DNA of 64,000 bases from Micromonospora lupini. GTDB lineage: Bacteria; Actinomycetota; Actinomycetes; Mycobacteriales; Micromonosporaceae. Of the stretch, positions 40,054 through 49,306 are shown in pieces (the first letter of the stretch is position 1; each line of letters begins with the position of its first letter). The stretch is from the NCBI RefSeq assembly GCF_026342015.1, contig NZ_JAPENL010000002.1:873001-937000 (forward strand). The letters are read 5' to 3'. Both the position numbers and the translations under genes were made by a program. Below the pieces are notes generated by a model. The model made no database searches. It saw only the letters and a program-made list of their open reading frames with translations, and was not told the origin of the DNA.

Positions 40054-42963
40054 TCACGCACCGCCCGCTGACGGCGGCGCACCGGACCGGCTCACGGCTC
40101 CGGCCCGCTCCGCCTCGGTGATCTCTTCGAGGACCAGGATGATCTCCGAACGCGTCGCCTCGCCGACGTACCAGCCGGTGAGCCCACCCACCAACGCCTC
40201 CTCGCAGAAGCGTCGCGCCGCGACGAGGTCGCCGCGCAGCCGGGCCACCTGGGCGAGGCCGAGGCGGGCACTGGCCACGAACTCGGGTGCGCCGCTGCGC
40301 TGCGCCAGGTGCAGCGCACCGGCGAAGTCGTCCCGCGCCCCGGTGAGGTCACCGGCCCGCAGCCGGATCTCGCCCCTGGTCCGCAGCATGTCGGCCTGGT
40401 CGACCGCCGACTCGAGCGCCTCGGCCAGCCCCATGGCCTCGTCCATGTGGGCGCCCGCCGTCGCCGGGTCACCCTCCCGGGCAGCCAGCTCACCGAGCGC
40501 ACCGAGCGTGATCATGCAGCCCCACCGGTCCCCCGTGCTCCGGAAGCCGTCGAGCGCGGCGACCAGCGCGGTCCTGGCCCGGTCCCACTGACTACTCCAC
40601 ATCAGCGCCGAGCCGCTACCCATCGCGCCGAGCGCGTTGATCCAGGCGTCCGGGCCGACCAGTTGCCGCAGCTCCCGCATCAGCTCCTCGACGTGCTCGG
40701 CCCCGCCGGACGGCGGCCCCGTCGAGATCCCCGACAGGTACAGCAGGAACGGTTGTCGAGGTGGCCGGTCGAGGCTGCGGATCACCGACCGCTGCGTGCC
40801 GAGCGACGGCAGGTGGCCGGCGCCGGCAAGTGAGGTGTTGTAGACGCAGAGCACGAACTCCTCGCTCAGCCCCGGCGGCGCTTCGTCCCCCAGCAGGTCG
40901 AGCACGCCCGCGGCCAGCCGAGCCGCCTCCCCGCGCATGCCCCGCAGCCACCAGTAGAAGGACAGGGCCGCGACCAGCCCGGCCGCGTCGGACGCGTCGC
41001 CGGCCGCGGTGGCACGGCGCAGCGCGGCGTGCAGGTTGTCCCGCTCGGCGTCGAGCCGTCGCAACCAGTGCAACTGTTCGGCCTGCCGGAGGTGGTCGCT
41101 CGCGGTCCAGGCGAACTCCAGGAAGTACGCGGTGTGCGCGCGGCGCAGTTCGTCGGCCTCGCCGGCCTCGGCGAGACGCTCCGCGCAGAAGGCACGCACC
41201 GTCTCCAGCATCCGGTAACGGCCGCCGGTCAGCTCCACGAAGGACTTGTCGGCCAGACCACTGAGCGCGTCGACGAACTCGCCGCTGGACAGGCCGGAGA
41301 CCCGCCCGGCGGCCGCCAGCGTCGCGCCGCCCGCGAAGACGGTGAGCCGGCGGGCCAGTGTGCGCTCGGCATCGTCGAGCAGGTCCCAGCTCCACTCGAC
41401 CACGGCCCGGAGCGTGCGGTGTCGGGGCGACGCGGCCCGGCTGCCCATGGACAGCAATCGGAACCGGTCGTCGAGACGGGCGGCCACCTCGGCGACGGGC
41501 AACGCCCGCAGCCGCGCGGCGGCCAGCTCGATCGCCAACGGCAAGCCGTCGAGGGTACGGCAGATCCGCAGCACCACGTCGACGTTGGCCGGCGTGACGG
41601 TGAAGTCGGGTGCGACGTCGACGGCCCGTTGGACGAAGAGGCTTACCGCCGCGTACTCGTCGGCCTCCTCCGTCGACGCGTCCGGTGGCGGCAGGGTGAG
41701 CCCGGACAACTGACACAACGCCTCGCCGGCCAGCCCGAGCGGCTCGCGACTCGTGGCGAGCACCCGCAGCGCCGGGCACGCGCCCAGCAGTCGTGCGGCG
41801 AGCCGGGCCGCGTCGGCGATGACGTGCTCGCAGTTGTCGAGCACGAGCAGCAACCGCCGCGCGGCAAGCGCCTCGACCAGTCGGTCGGTGGTCTGCCGGC
41901 CCGGCTCGGCCGGGGCCCGCAGGCCCGCGTCACGCAGACCGAGCGCGCTCAGTACCGCCTGCGGTACGTCCGACCCGTCGGCCAGCCCGGCCAGCTCGAC
42001 CAGACAGACCTCGCCGTCCGAGCAGCCTGCCGCCTCGATGGCCAACCGGGTCTTGCCCGCTCCCCCTGGGCCGGTGAGGGTGACAAGCCTGCGCTCGCCG
42101 AGCAACGCGCGTACGCGCGTGAGCTCCTCCTCCCGCCCGACGAAGGTGGTGAGCTGGCTCGGCAGCGCCTGCTCGGTCGTCGGGGGCACGGCGGAGCTGC
42201 CTCCGCCGCGGGGCGCGGCGGCGCTCTCGTCGCCACGCAGCACGGCCAGGTGAATCGCGGCCAGCGCCGCCGACGGGTCGACCCCGAGCTGCTCGGCCAG
42301 GCTGCGCCGAGCGTCCTCGAACTCGGCCAGCGCCTCGGCCGTCCTGCCCTGCGCGGACAGTGCGCGCATGAGGTGGCCTCGCGGGCGCTCCCGAAGCGGA
42401 TGCGCCACGACCAGTTGCCGCAGCTCCGCAACCAGTTCCGCGTGCCCGCCCAGCGCCAGCTCCGCCTCGATCCGATCCTCGGTGGCGGCCAGCCGCAGCT
42501 CGTCCAGCCGGGCCGCCCGAGCGGGTACGCCTGCCACGTCGATGACGTCGGCCAGGGCGGGACCACGCCACAGCTCCAGCGCCTCGTGCAACACGGTCGA
42601 CGCGCGGGGCCAGTCAGCGCCGGCGAGCGCGCGACGCCCCGCCTCGGCGAGCCGCTCGAACCGGTACGCGTCGACGTCCTCGGGATCCACGGCGAGGCGG
42701 TAGCCGGCCGGGTGGAACTCGACAGGCGTGTGCTCGGCGGGCAGCGCCTGACGCAGGCGCGACACCAGGGACTGGAGCGCGTTGGCGGCGCCCCGTGGCG
42801 GGTGCTCGCCGTACAGGCCGTCGATCAGGCGCTCGGCGGACACCACCCGGCCCGCGTCGAGCAGCAGGAGCGCCAGCAGCGCGCGCAGCCGTGGACCGCC
42901 CACGGCGATCTCACGCCCGTCGGCCAGCAGCACCTGGGTGGGCCCCAGGACGCGGAAACGCAT
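40054..42963 (-). CDS. SARP/AfsR-type regulator with NB-ARC and TPR regions
   Basis: A 969-residue multidomain regulator. Residues 1-95 are an OmpR-like winged helix (MRFRVLGPTQVLLADGREI, then SLVSRLRQALP), 95-240 the bacterial transcriptional activation domain, then an NB-ARC ATPase (LTGPGGAGKTRLAIEAA, LLLVLDNCEHV, CRTLDGLPLAIELAAARL), and a C-terminal TPR-like half. AfsR-type proteins activate secondary-metabolite or export genes. ATG at 42963, with GTG at 42978 the alternative. The DrrAB-like exporter downstream is the obvious candidate target; no biosynthetic genes are in the window. Confidence 0.93.
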   Translation of the reverse strand: MRFRVLGPTQVLLADGREIAVGGPRLRALLALLLLDAGRVVSAERLIDGLYGEHPPRGAANALQSLVSRLRQALPAEHTPVEFHPAGYRLAVDPEDVDAYRFERLAEAGRRALAGADWPRASTVLHEALELWRGPALADVIDVAGVPARAARLDELRLAATEDRIEAELALGGHAELVAELRQLVVAHPLRERPRGHLMRALSAQGRTAEALAEFEDARRSLAEQLGVDPSAALAAIHLAVLRGDESAAAPRGGGSSAVPPTTEQALPSQLTTFVGREEELTRVRALLGERRLVTLTGPGGAGKTRLAIEAAGCSDGEVCLVELAGLADGSDVPQAVLSALGLRDAGLRAPAEPGRQTTDRLVEALAARRLLLVLDNCEHVIADAARLAARLLGACPALRVLATSREPLGLAGEALCQLSGLTLPPPDASTEEADEYAAVSLFVQRAVDVAPDFTVTPANVDVVLRICRTLDGLPLAIELAAARLRALPVAEVAARLDDRFRLLSMGSRAASPRHRTLRAVVEWSWDLLDDAERTLARRLTVFAGGATLAAAGRVSGLSSGEFVDALSGLADKSFVELTGGRYRMLETVRAFCAERLAEAGEADELRRAHTAYFLEFAWTASDHLRQAEQLHWLRRLDAERDNLHAALRRATAAGDASDAAGLVAALSFYWWLRGMRGEAARLAAGVLDLLGDEAPPGLSEEFVLCVYNTSLAGAGHLPSLGTQRSVIRSLDRPPRQPFLLYLSGISTGPPSGGAEHVEELMRELRQLVGPDAWINALGAMGSGSALMWSSQWDRARTALVAALDGFRSTGDRWGCMITLGALGELAAREGDPATAGAHMDEAMGLAEALESAVDQADMLRTRGEIRLRAGDLTGARDDFAGALHLAQRSGAPEFVASARLGLAQVARLRGDLVAARRFCEEALVGGLTGWYVGEATRSEIILVLEEITEAERAGAVSRSGAPPSAGGA

Positions 42964-43023
42964 GGCACTGATTGTCACTCAGCGGCAACGACCACACGAA
43001 GCCGCTGATCGGCTGGCCCGTGA

Positions 43024-45084
43024 TCAACCACGTACCTGGGGAGCACCTGTCGAGTCGTCGTCCGCCGCTGTCGGCTCGGCCCCCGCGCCTCGGGCCGGAG
43101 GCACCGGAGCGTCGTCGCCCGGCGTCGGCGAGGTCGGCACCGGATGGGCCGCGCCGGGGGCCGAGGCGGCGATCTCCTGATCGGTGGGCGTCGGCGGCGT
43201 CCCCGGAAGCACCGCTGGCGTGGACGACTCCCCGCCGACGGCGAGACCAGCCGAGCCGGCGCCGGACGGGGTGGGCACGCCCCGGGGCATCGGATCGAGG
43301 TGACCCGATGGCATGGGGACCCTGCCCGGGGCGGGCGGGGCGCACTGCCTGGTCAGCCAGTCCAGGCCGCGCCGGCGGGCGACAACTGTGAGCCGGTCCC
43401 CGGCGAAGATCACCTGCCGTGGGTCGAGGTCCTTCCACCAGATCGTCTTCGCGCCGCCGGCCGGGGTCCGGGCGATCAGCCGGACCTGCCCGTCCCGGTT
43501 GACCAGCTCCAGGGGTCGACCGTCCAGCTCGGAGCCGGCGGCGACCGGCACCTCGGCGACCGGCAGCGCGTGCCTGTCGACCGGAATCGTGGTGATCACC
43601 GCGCGTTCGGTGAGGGCGCCGATGAAGGCCGGCGCGGCCAGGTAGGAGACCGATCGGGACACCCCGAGCGCGAAGGTCTCCTCCACCCGTTCGGCGAAGT
43701 CACCGTCGAAGAGCCGCAGCACCACCCGCAGGTCGTCGCGGAGGTCGCGCGCGGCAAGCGCGGCCTCCAGGTTGGCGACGTCGTCGGTGGACGCCACCAC
43801 AAGCGCCTGACAGTCGGCCACCGACGCGGCGGCCAGGGTCTCGGGCAGGGCGGCGTCGCCGACGACAAGCGGCACGTCCAACTGGCGGGCCAGGGTCGCC
43901 CCGCGCGGCTCCGGATCCTTGTCGATCGCCACGACCTCGACGTCGTACTCGCGGAGTTGCGCCATCACCCGGGTGCCGACGTTACCCAGGCCGATCACCA
44001 CCACGTGCCCGGCGCGGGCCGGTTGCAGACGGCCGGTGTGCAGGGCCAGTCGGGCGTTGACGATGCCGTCCACGACGACCGCGGTGATCAGCGGGATCAG
44101 CGCCAGCCCAGCCAGGTTGAGCACCACCTGCATGATCTGTGCGTCGGCCGCCTTGTCGGTGTCCGGGTCGGCGCCGCTGAGTGTGGTGACAAGCGTCAGA
44201 TAGAGCGCCTCCAGCGGCGAGACGTCCTCGGCGCGGGAGATCAGCGCGCCGAGCACCGCGATCAACGCGAGCACCAGCATCACCGCAATGCCGATCTTGC
44301 GGGTGGCGAAGCCGCGTACGGCCCGCAGCAGTACCGCGGCCGGACGTCGGCGGCGGCGCGCCCGGACCAGACGCCTGGCGGCGACCTGCGTGCCCGGCGG
44401 TTGACCTGTCGCCTCGGCGAGCACCAGGTCGGCGCCGGCCTGTTCGGCAGGCAGCAGCTCTATCCCCTGCTCCGAGTCGGGGCGAGCCAGCGCGCACACC
44501 ACGTCCTGCGGTCGGACGTCGGCACGCCGCGCCACCCGCAACGTCTTGTCCCGGTGTTGGAAGGAGCTGGGGTCGACCTCGCCGAGCGCGGCGGCCACGA
44601 ACGCCGGCGCGGCCATCTCGGCGTCGGAGAGCACCTCGACGGGCGCCTTGAGCAGCTTGCGTACGCCGTCGGCGAGGGTGCCGTTGAACATCCGCAGCAC
44701 CTGACGGACCCGCTGGTCGACGGCCTGGGCGCAGAGAGCGGCGTGCAGGTTGCCGACGTCGTCCTGGTGCAGCAGGGCCAGGCCGGTCGCCCCGGCCAGC
44801 CCGGCGGCCTCGAAGGTCGCCACGTCCAGGCGCTCCGAGCGGACCACGCGGACCCCGCGCAGCCCGGCCACGTCCGGCCCGTTGCGGCGGTAGCGCTCCG
44901 GCAGCACGACCGTCACCCGGACGCCGCCGGTCGGAAGGTCGGATTCGAGCATCGCGCGGACCACGTAGTAGGCGAGCGCGTCCTGGCCGCAGATCACGTA
45001 GTGCGGACGCGGATCGCCTGCGGCGCGGAGCCGCCAGTTCCACTCGACTGCCCGTCGCGCCCGGTCCCGCCACGGCTCCGCCAT
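43024..45084 (-). CDS. two-RCK ion-channel-like protein with non-canonical pore
   Basis: A 686-residue protein: N-terminal RCK-like Rossmann domain (HYVICGQDALAYYVVRAML), about 240 residues later a helix (IAVMLVLALIAVLGALI), a pore-loop-like stretch LEALYLTLVTTLSGADP, a second helix (LNLAGLALIPLITAVVVDG), then an RCK domain with VVIGLGNVGTRVMAQLREY, a TrkA-C-like region and a Pro-rich tail. The K+ filter TVGYG is absent (TTLSGADPD instead), as in CASTOR/POLLUX-like channels. It probably conducts ions under nucleotide control; which ion is unknown. ATG at 45084. Confidence 0.85.
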   Translation of the reverse strand: MAEPWRDRARRAVEWNWRLRAAGDPRPHYVICGQDALAYYVVRAMLESDLPTGGVRVTVVLPERYRRNGPDVAGLRGVRVVRSERLDVATFEAAGLAGATGLALLHQDDVGNLHAALCAQAVDQRVRQVLRMFNGTLADGVRKLLKAPVEVLSDAEMAAPAFVAAALGEVDPSSFQHRDKTLRVARRADVRPQDVVCALARPDSEQGIELLPAEQAGADLVLAEATGQPPGTQVAARRLVRARRRRRPAAVLLRAVRGFATRKIGIAVMLVLALIAVLGALISRAEDVSPLEALYLTLVTTLSGADPDTDKAADAQIMQVVLNLAGLALIPLITAVVVDGIVNARLALHTGRLQPARAGHVVVIGLGNVGTRVMAQLREYDVEVVAIDKDPEPRGATLARQLDVPLVVGDAALPETLAAASVADCQALVVASTDDVANLEAALAARDLRDDLRVVLRLFDGDFAERVEETFALGVSRSVSYLAAPAFIGALTERAVITTIPVDRHALPVAEVPVAAGSELDGRPLELVNRDGQVRLIARTPAGGAKTIWWKDLDPRQVIFAGDRLTVVARRRGLDWLTRQCAPPAPGRVPMPSGHLDPMPRGVPTPSGAGSAGLAVGGESSTPAVLPGTPPTPTDQEIAASAPGAAHPVPTSPTPGDDAPVPPARGAGAEPTAADDDSTGAPQVRG

Positions 45085-45190
45085 GCCCGGATCGTAACCA
45101 GCACGACCACACTGGGCGACCCCGCCCGGATCATCCCGACCAGGCATCACGGCCAGGCATGGCGACCTGGGCGGCGGGTAGAGCACCGGG

Positions 45191-45673
45191 ATGCAGACCT
45201 TCCTGCCGTACCCGGACTTTCTGGCCAGCGCGCGTGTGCTGGACCAGAAGCGGCTGGGCAAGCAGCGGGTGGAGGCCATCCAGGTGCTGCGCGGCCTGAC
45301 CCGGCCCGGGTACGGGTGGCGCAACCATCCGGCGGTGAAGATGTGGGCCGGGTACGAGGAGGCGCTCACCCGCTACGGGCTGGACATGTGCGCCGTCTGG
45401 ACCGAGCCGGGACGGGCCGACACCTGCGCCACCACGCTTACCGTCGACCTCGCCGCCGCCTGCGGGGCCGGCGTCGTACGCACCCAGGACGAGCTGGCAC
45501 AGGCCGGTGACCTGCCGCCCTGGCTCGGCCGCGACGACCTGCACCTGAGCCACCGCTCGTCGCTGCTGCGCAAGGACCCGACGCACTACCGACCGATCTT
45601 CGGCGACGACGTCCCGGAGGACCTGGAGTACGTCTGGCCCGCGTCCGACCGCGAGCGCCGCTGCCTGCCGTAG
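45191..45673 (+). CDS. MSMEG_6728 family protein
   Basis: A 160-residue protein beginning MQTFLPYPDFLASARVLDQKRLGKQRVEA, the hallmark of the MSMEG_6728 family, which is distantly related to pyrimidine-dimer DNA glycosylases (T4 endonuclease V type). The conserved WRNHPAVKMWAGYEEAL and HLSHRSSLLRKDPTHYRPIFG motifs are present. A DNA repair or base-recognition role is possible but not shown. ATG at 45191; divergent from the RCK protein. Confidence 0.92.
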   Translation: MQTFLPYPDFLASARVLDQKRLGKQRVEAIQVLRGLTRPGYGWRNHPAVKMWAGYEEALTRYGLDMCAVWTEPGRADTCATTLTVDLAAACGAGVVRTQDELAQAGDLPPWLGRDDLHLSHRSSLLRKDPTHYRPIFGDDVPEDLEYVWPASDRERRCLP

Positions 45674-45703
45674 GGGAGACTGGCCCGGAAGAGGGAGGTC
45701 CCC

Positions 45704-47257
45704 GTGGCGCTGTCGCGTGTGGTGGGTCGGCTCATCGGCGTACGTCAGCACCAGGTGGACCCGGGCGGAGGTGGCGCCGACCGCGTGCCGGGACCGGTCG
45801 CGGCGGTGGTGGTCGGTGGCGGAATCGCCGGCATGTCGGCGGCTGTCGTGCTGGCCGAGCGGGGCGTGGCGGTGACGGTGCTGGAGGCGGCGCCCACGCT
45901 CGGCGGGCGGCTCGGCGCATGGCCCGAGGCGCTCGGCGACGGCGAGCAGCAGAACGAGCACGGGTTCCACGCGTTCTTCCGGCAGTACTACAACTGGCGG
46001 TCCATCCTTCGTCGCGTCGAGCCCGACCTGGGCTTTCTCAAGCCGATTCCGGGCTACCCGATCCTCAGCGCCAAGTGGCCGACCGAGGAGTTCGGCAAGC
46101 TGCCGCCCGCGCCGCCGGCGAACCTGCTGGCGCTGCTGCTGCGCAGCCCGAGCCTGCGCCTGGCCGATCTGCGGTCGATGGACCGGGACGCGGCGTTGCC
46201 GCTGCTCACCTACGACCCGGTCCGCACCTACGCGGAGTTGGACGACACGACCGCCGACGAGCTGCTGGCCTCGCTGCGGCTGCCGGACCGGGCGCGGGCG
46301 ATGCTGTTCGAGGTCTTCTCGCACTCGTTCTTCAACCACGAGGCGGAGATGTCGGCCGCCGAGATGGTCGCCCAGTTCCACTTCTACCTGCTCGGCAATC
46401 CGGAGGGGCTGGCCTTCGACTGCCCCGACGAGGACTATGCGACGGCGATCTGGCAGCCGCTGACGAGGCACGTGGAGAAGCACGGCGGTCGGGTGGTCAC
46501 CAGCAGCGCCGCCACGGGGGTGCACCGCGACGGCGAGGGTTGGCGGGTGACGACCACCGACGGCGGTAGCCACCAGGCGGCCCACGTGGTGCTCGCGGTG
46601 GATCCGCCGGCCCTGGCCGCGCTGGTGGCGGCCTCCCCCGACCTGGTCGGGCAGGCACCGGAGCTGGCGGCGCGGATGCCCCGCTTCGGCACGCCCGGCC
46701 CGCCGTACGCGGTGGCGCGGTACTGGTGCGACGGGGACGTCGCGGCCGACCGGGCCGTGTTCAGCGGGGTGTCGCGGCAGCCCACTCTGGACTCGGTGAC
46801 GCTCTACCACCGGCTGGAGAACGAGTCACGTCGCTGGGCGCGACAGACCGGTGGTTCGGTCGTCGAGCTGCACGCGTACGCCTGTGAGCCCGGCGTGCCG
46901 GCCGACGAGCTGGCCGAGCGGATGCGCCGTGAGCTGGTAACGCTCTGGCCGGAGGCGGCGGCCCTACGGGTCCGGGAGCTGCGCGCCCGGGTGGAGGCGC
47001 AGGCGCCGGCGTTCACGCCGGGCAGCCACGCCTGGCGTCCGGGGGTCCGCACCGAGGCGCCCGGTGTCTATCTGGCCGGCGACGGCATCGCCACGGACTT
47101 CCCGAGCGCCCTGATGGAACGCTCCGCCGCCACCGGGATCATCGCGGCGAACCACATCCTGCGCGCGGAGGGCGCCGCGGCCGAGCCGGTGCGCTCGATC
47201 CGGCCCCGGGGCCTGCTGGCCGGGCGGGGCACCCCAAACCGACAAAAACCAACATAA
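45704..47257 (+). CDS. FAD-dependent oxidoreductase, CrtU/carotenoid-desaturase-like
   Basis: A 517-residue flavoprotein. Dinucleotide-binding VVVGGGIAGMSAAVVLAERG (about 35-54) is followed by GGRLGAW, then NEHGFHAFFRQYYNWRSILRR, a block typical of CrtU-like desaturase/methyltransferases and related phytoene-desaturase-like enzymes; FAD is closed by APGVYLAGDGIATDFPSALMERSA. GTG at 45704 behind GAGGGAGG. No other carotenoid gene is nearby, so the substrate may be a different isoprenoid. Confidence 0.9.
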   Translation: MALSRVVGRLIGVRQHQVDPGGGGADRVPGPVAAVVVGGGIAGMSAAVVLAERGVAVTVLEAAPTLGGRLGAWPEALGDGEQQNEHGFHAFFRQYYNWRSILRRVEPDLGFLKPIPGYPILSAKWPTEEFGKLPPAPPANLLALLLRSPSLRLADLRSMDRDAALPLLTYDPVRTYAELDDTTADELLASLRLPDRARAMLFEVFSHSFFNHEAEMSAAEMVAQFHFYLLGNPEGLAFDCPDEDYATAIWQPLTRHVEKHGGRVVTSSAATGVHRDGEGWRVTTTDGGSHQAAHVVLAVDPPALAALVAASPDLVGQAPELAARMPRFGTPGPPYAVARYWCDGDVAADRAVFSGVSRQPTLDSVTLYHRLENESRRWARQTGGSVVELHAYACEPGVPADELAERMRRELVTLWPEAAALRVRELRARVEAQAPAFTPGSHAWRPGVRTEAPGVYLAGDGIATDFPSALMERSAATGIIAANHILRAEGAAAEPVRSIRPRGLLAGRGTPNRQKPT

Positions 47258-47323
47258 CCGACGGTACGCTGCCGTACGCTCGAATGATCATCCGTCGATC
47301 GGCCGGGCGGGAGGGCAGCAGCG

Positions 47324-48580
47324 ATGTCACCACTGCACCGCGCCGGCCCGGCGGACGTACGACAGGCCGACGAGACCGCCCGGGACGACGCGTACCCGCT
47401 GCTCCGCGACGAGCGCGCCTGCGTCGTCATCGCGCTGCGCCTGGGCTGGTGGATGGCGGACGCGTACCACCACGGGCAGCACGTCGAGCCCGGGCCGACC
47501 GTTCCGGCCCACCCACCGGCCAAGCTCTCCAACCTGACCGAGATGTCGGCGCCGCGCCGGATGCGGATGTACCTCGACGGCGTGGACGTCGCGCTGGCCC
47601 AGATCTCGGCGCTCACCCGGCACACCGGGTCGCTGCCGGACACCTCCGCCGCCCGGACCCGGCTGCCCGACCTGGATCGGCTGCCCGACCTGGAACAGTC
47701 TGACACCCCCGACATCGAACCGCTGCTGCTCGCCCTCGACGACCTCAACGTGGACGTGCTGCGCTGGGCGATGGCCACCAACCTCCGGGTCGGGTTGGCC
47801 TACCGGCTGGGCCGATCCCTGGCCGACACGGTCCGGCCCGGCGACGCCGCCCAACTGCTGCGGCGCTTCGACGGCCGCCAGATCCAGATCAGCCGGTGGC
47901 TTGACGAGTTGGCAAGCGTGCTGCCGCCGTACTCGGCGGCTGTGGTACGCCGCTCGCTGGCCGCCTGGGCGGTCGCTGTGGAACGGGCCGGCCGGGGCGA
48001 TCCGACCGAACCCGAGCCGGCCGAGCTGAGCCGCGAGCTGCGCAACCAGGGTGACCTCTGGCGCGGCGTACTGACCGGCGGCCTGCACCCGCGCGACCTG
48101 CTCGACGAGGAGGACTATGCGGTGGTCGCCCGGAACCTGATCATCCGGGACCGGCGACTGGTGGCCCAGGCCGCCCGGGGCATCTTCTGGCCGGTGCTCG
48201 TACCCCTGCTGGTGGTGCTCTTCGCGGTGGTCGGGGTGAGCGCCGCCGCCGCGGGCGGTTCACCTACCACCCGGGCCACAGTCGCCCTGCTCGGTTTCGG
48301 CGCCGGGCTGGCCGCCATCTGGCGTTCCGTCTCCGGTCCCGCGCTGGCGGTCGCGGGCGAGGTCAACCGGCCGCTGCTGGACAGCGAACTCACCGCACGG
48401 ATGGCCCTCCGCCTGGACCGGCCGCTGACCAACGCCCGCCGCGCGGCGGGGGTCCCTCCCCCGACCCGGCGCGCTCCACGGACCCGCCGCGCACCCCGGA
48501 CCCGGCGTCAGCGTCGTCCCGAGGAGCCGGGCGGCCCATCGAAATACGTTGCCCCGCTCTCCCGTGCCGACCTACCGTGA
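47324..48580 (+). CDS. membrane protein of unknown function
   Basis: A 418-residue protein. The first 280 residues are soluble and mostly helical (ACVVIALRLGWWMADAYHH, LLLALDDLNVDVLRWAMATNLRVGLAYRLGRSL), followed by two hydrophobic helices (about 294-315 and 325-342) and a basic Arg/Pro-rich tail with repeated RRAPRTRR. No family recognised. The large soluble part and helix pair suggest a cytoplasmic domain anchored to the membrane. ATG at 47324. Confidence 0.78.
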   Translation: MSPLHRAGPADVRQADETARDDAYPLLRDERACVVIALRLGWWMADAYHHGQHVEPGPTVPAHPPAKLSNLTEMSAPRRMRMYLDGVDVALAQISALTRHTGSLPDTSAARTRLPDLDRLPDLEQSDTPDIEPLLLALDDLNVDVLRWAMATNLRVGLAYRLGRSLADTVRPGDAAQLLRRFDGRQIQISRWLDELASVLPPYSAAVVRRSLAAWAVAVERAGRGDPTEPEPAELSRELRNQGDLWRGVLTGGLHPRDLLDEEDYAVVARNLIIRDRRLVAQAARGIFWPVLVPLLVVLFAVVGVSAAAAGGSPTTRATVALLGFGAGLAAIWRSVSGPALAVAGEVNRPLLDSELTARMALRLDRPLTNARRAAGVPPPTRRAPRTRRAPRTRRQRRPEEPGGPSKYVAPLSRADLP

Positions 48581-48615
48581 TCGCGCAAGGTCAACCACCG
48601 CCGCGGGAGCAGATC

Positions 48616-48708
48616 ATGACGACGTCGCACGTCACCACCGTGCCGTCGTCGTCGCTGCCCGGCGACGGTTGGCGAGCGGAAGGTCCCCGCGCGGGCCGGC
48701 CCGACTGA
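48616..48708 (+). CDS. possible 30-residue leader peptide upstream of the HNH gene
   Basis: ATG at 48616 behind GGGAG opens 30 codons with high third-position GC (MTTSHVTTVPSSSLPGDGW, then RAEGPRAGRPD). It ends 18 bp before a strong hairpin (48727-48761) and 87 bp before the HNH start. There is no known homologue in my memory. The arrangement resembles a translated leader with an attenuator, but there is no run of one codon to suggest a sensed amino acid. Confidence 0.4.
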   Translation: MTTSHVTTVPSSSLPGDGWRAEGPRAGRPD

Positions 48709-48726
48709 CGCGTACCCGTACGCGCC

Positions 48727-48761
48727 GAGCCGCCCCGTCCGAATGCCGGACCGGGCGGCTC
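48727..48761 (+). terminator. hairpin between leader ORF and HNH gene (possible attenuator)
   Basis: Arms 48727-48740 and 48748-48761 pair over 14 bp with one mismatch around a 7-nt loop. It lies 35 bp before the HNH start, within what would be its 5' untranslated region, so it would either terminate early or shape the leader. Confidence 0.6.
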
Positions 48762-48795
48762 TTCGCTGTCCGGCACCAGTTGGAAAGGAGTCCCG

Positions 48796-49239
48796 GTGGA
48801 CGCCGTCCTCGTCGTCAACGCCGACCTCGGCCCGTTGCACCGGGTCACCGTTCAGCACGCCGTCCGGATGCTCTGCCGCCGGGTGGCCGAGATCCACGAG
48901 GCGGAGCCCGACCAGGTGATCGGTGTCTTCCCGCTGCCCCGGGTGGTGCGACTGGTCCGCTACGTGGTCACCAGGTGGCGGTTCAACTCCGGGCCGGCCT
49001 GGTCGCGGGCCGGGGTGCTGCGCCGCGACGAGCGCTGTTGCGCGTACTGCGGGGGAGCCGCATCGACAATCGACCACATCCTGCCGCGCTCGCGGGGAGG
49101 CCGGAACACCTGGCGAAACACGACCGCCGCCTGCTACGGCTGCAACCAGCGCAAGGGCGACCGCACCCCGGCGGAGGCGGGCATGCCGCTGCGCCGGGAG
49201 CCGGTGAGCCCGGGCTGGGCGTCGCTGGCCGGGCGGTGA
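48796..49239 (+). CDS. HNH endonuclease
   Basis: A 147-residue HNH nuclease. The zinc/HNH module reads CCAYCGGAASTIDHILPRSRGG, then NTTAACYGCNQRKGDRTP, with four Cys for structural zinc and catalytic DH in IDHI. The N-terminus (DAVLVVNADLGPLHRVTVQHAV) is typical of the actinobacterial McrA-like stand-alone HNH family that is not part of a restriction system. GTG at 48796 behind GGAAAGGAG. A hairpin sits in its leader. Confidence 0.94.
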   Translation: MDAVLVVNADLGPLHRVTVQHAVRMLCRRVAEIHEAEPDQVIGVFPLPRVVRLVRYVVTRWRFNSGPAWSRAGVLRRDERCCAYCGGAASTIDHILPRSRGGRNTWRNTTAACYGCNQRKGDRTPAEAGMPLRREPVSPGWASLAGR

Positions 49240-49264
49240 CCGACCGGCCGGCGGGAACGGGGGG

Positions 49265-49290
49265 CCGCGTCGGGGTACGCCCCGGCGCGG
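49265..49290. terminator. TACG-tetraloop hairpin between HNH and kinase genes
   Basis: Arms 49265-49275 and 49280-49290 (11 bp, one G-U pair when transcribed) close on a TACG tetraloop, and an outer 9-bp pair (49247-49255 with 49293-49301) flanks it. It sits between two convergent genes, so it probably terminates both. Confidence 0.82.
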
Positions 49291-49306
49291 CACCCGCCGG
49301 CCCCGG

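Noticed and set aside
38252..42963. Exporter and SARP regulator as part of a secondary-metabolite cluster
   Set aside because: No polyketide, peptide, terpene or tailoring genes lie within the window, and the lone CrtU-like oxidoreductase is 3 kb away with housekeeping-type neighbours.
43144..45510. Long plus-strand frame opposite the RCK protein
   Set aside because: Same reasons: low-complexity product and no ribosome binding site; the minus strand encodes recognisable RCK domains.
45704..47257. Isorenieratene-type carotenoid cluster
   Set aside because: Only one CrtU-like gene is present; crtE, crtB and crtI are absent, so a carotenoid role is not supported.
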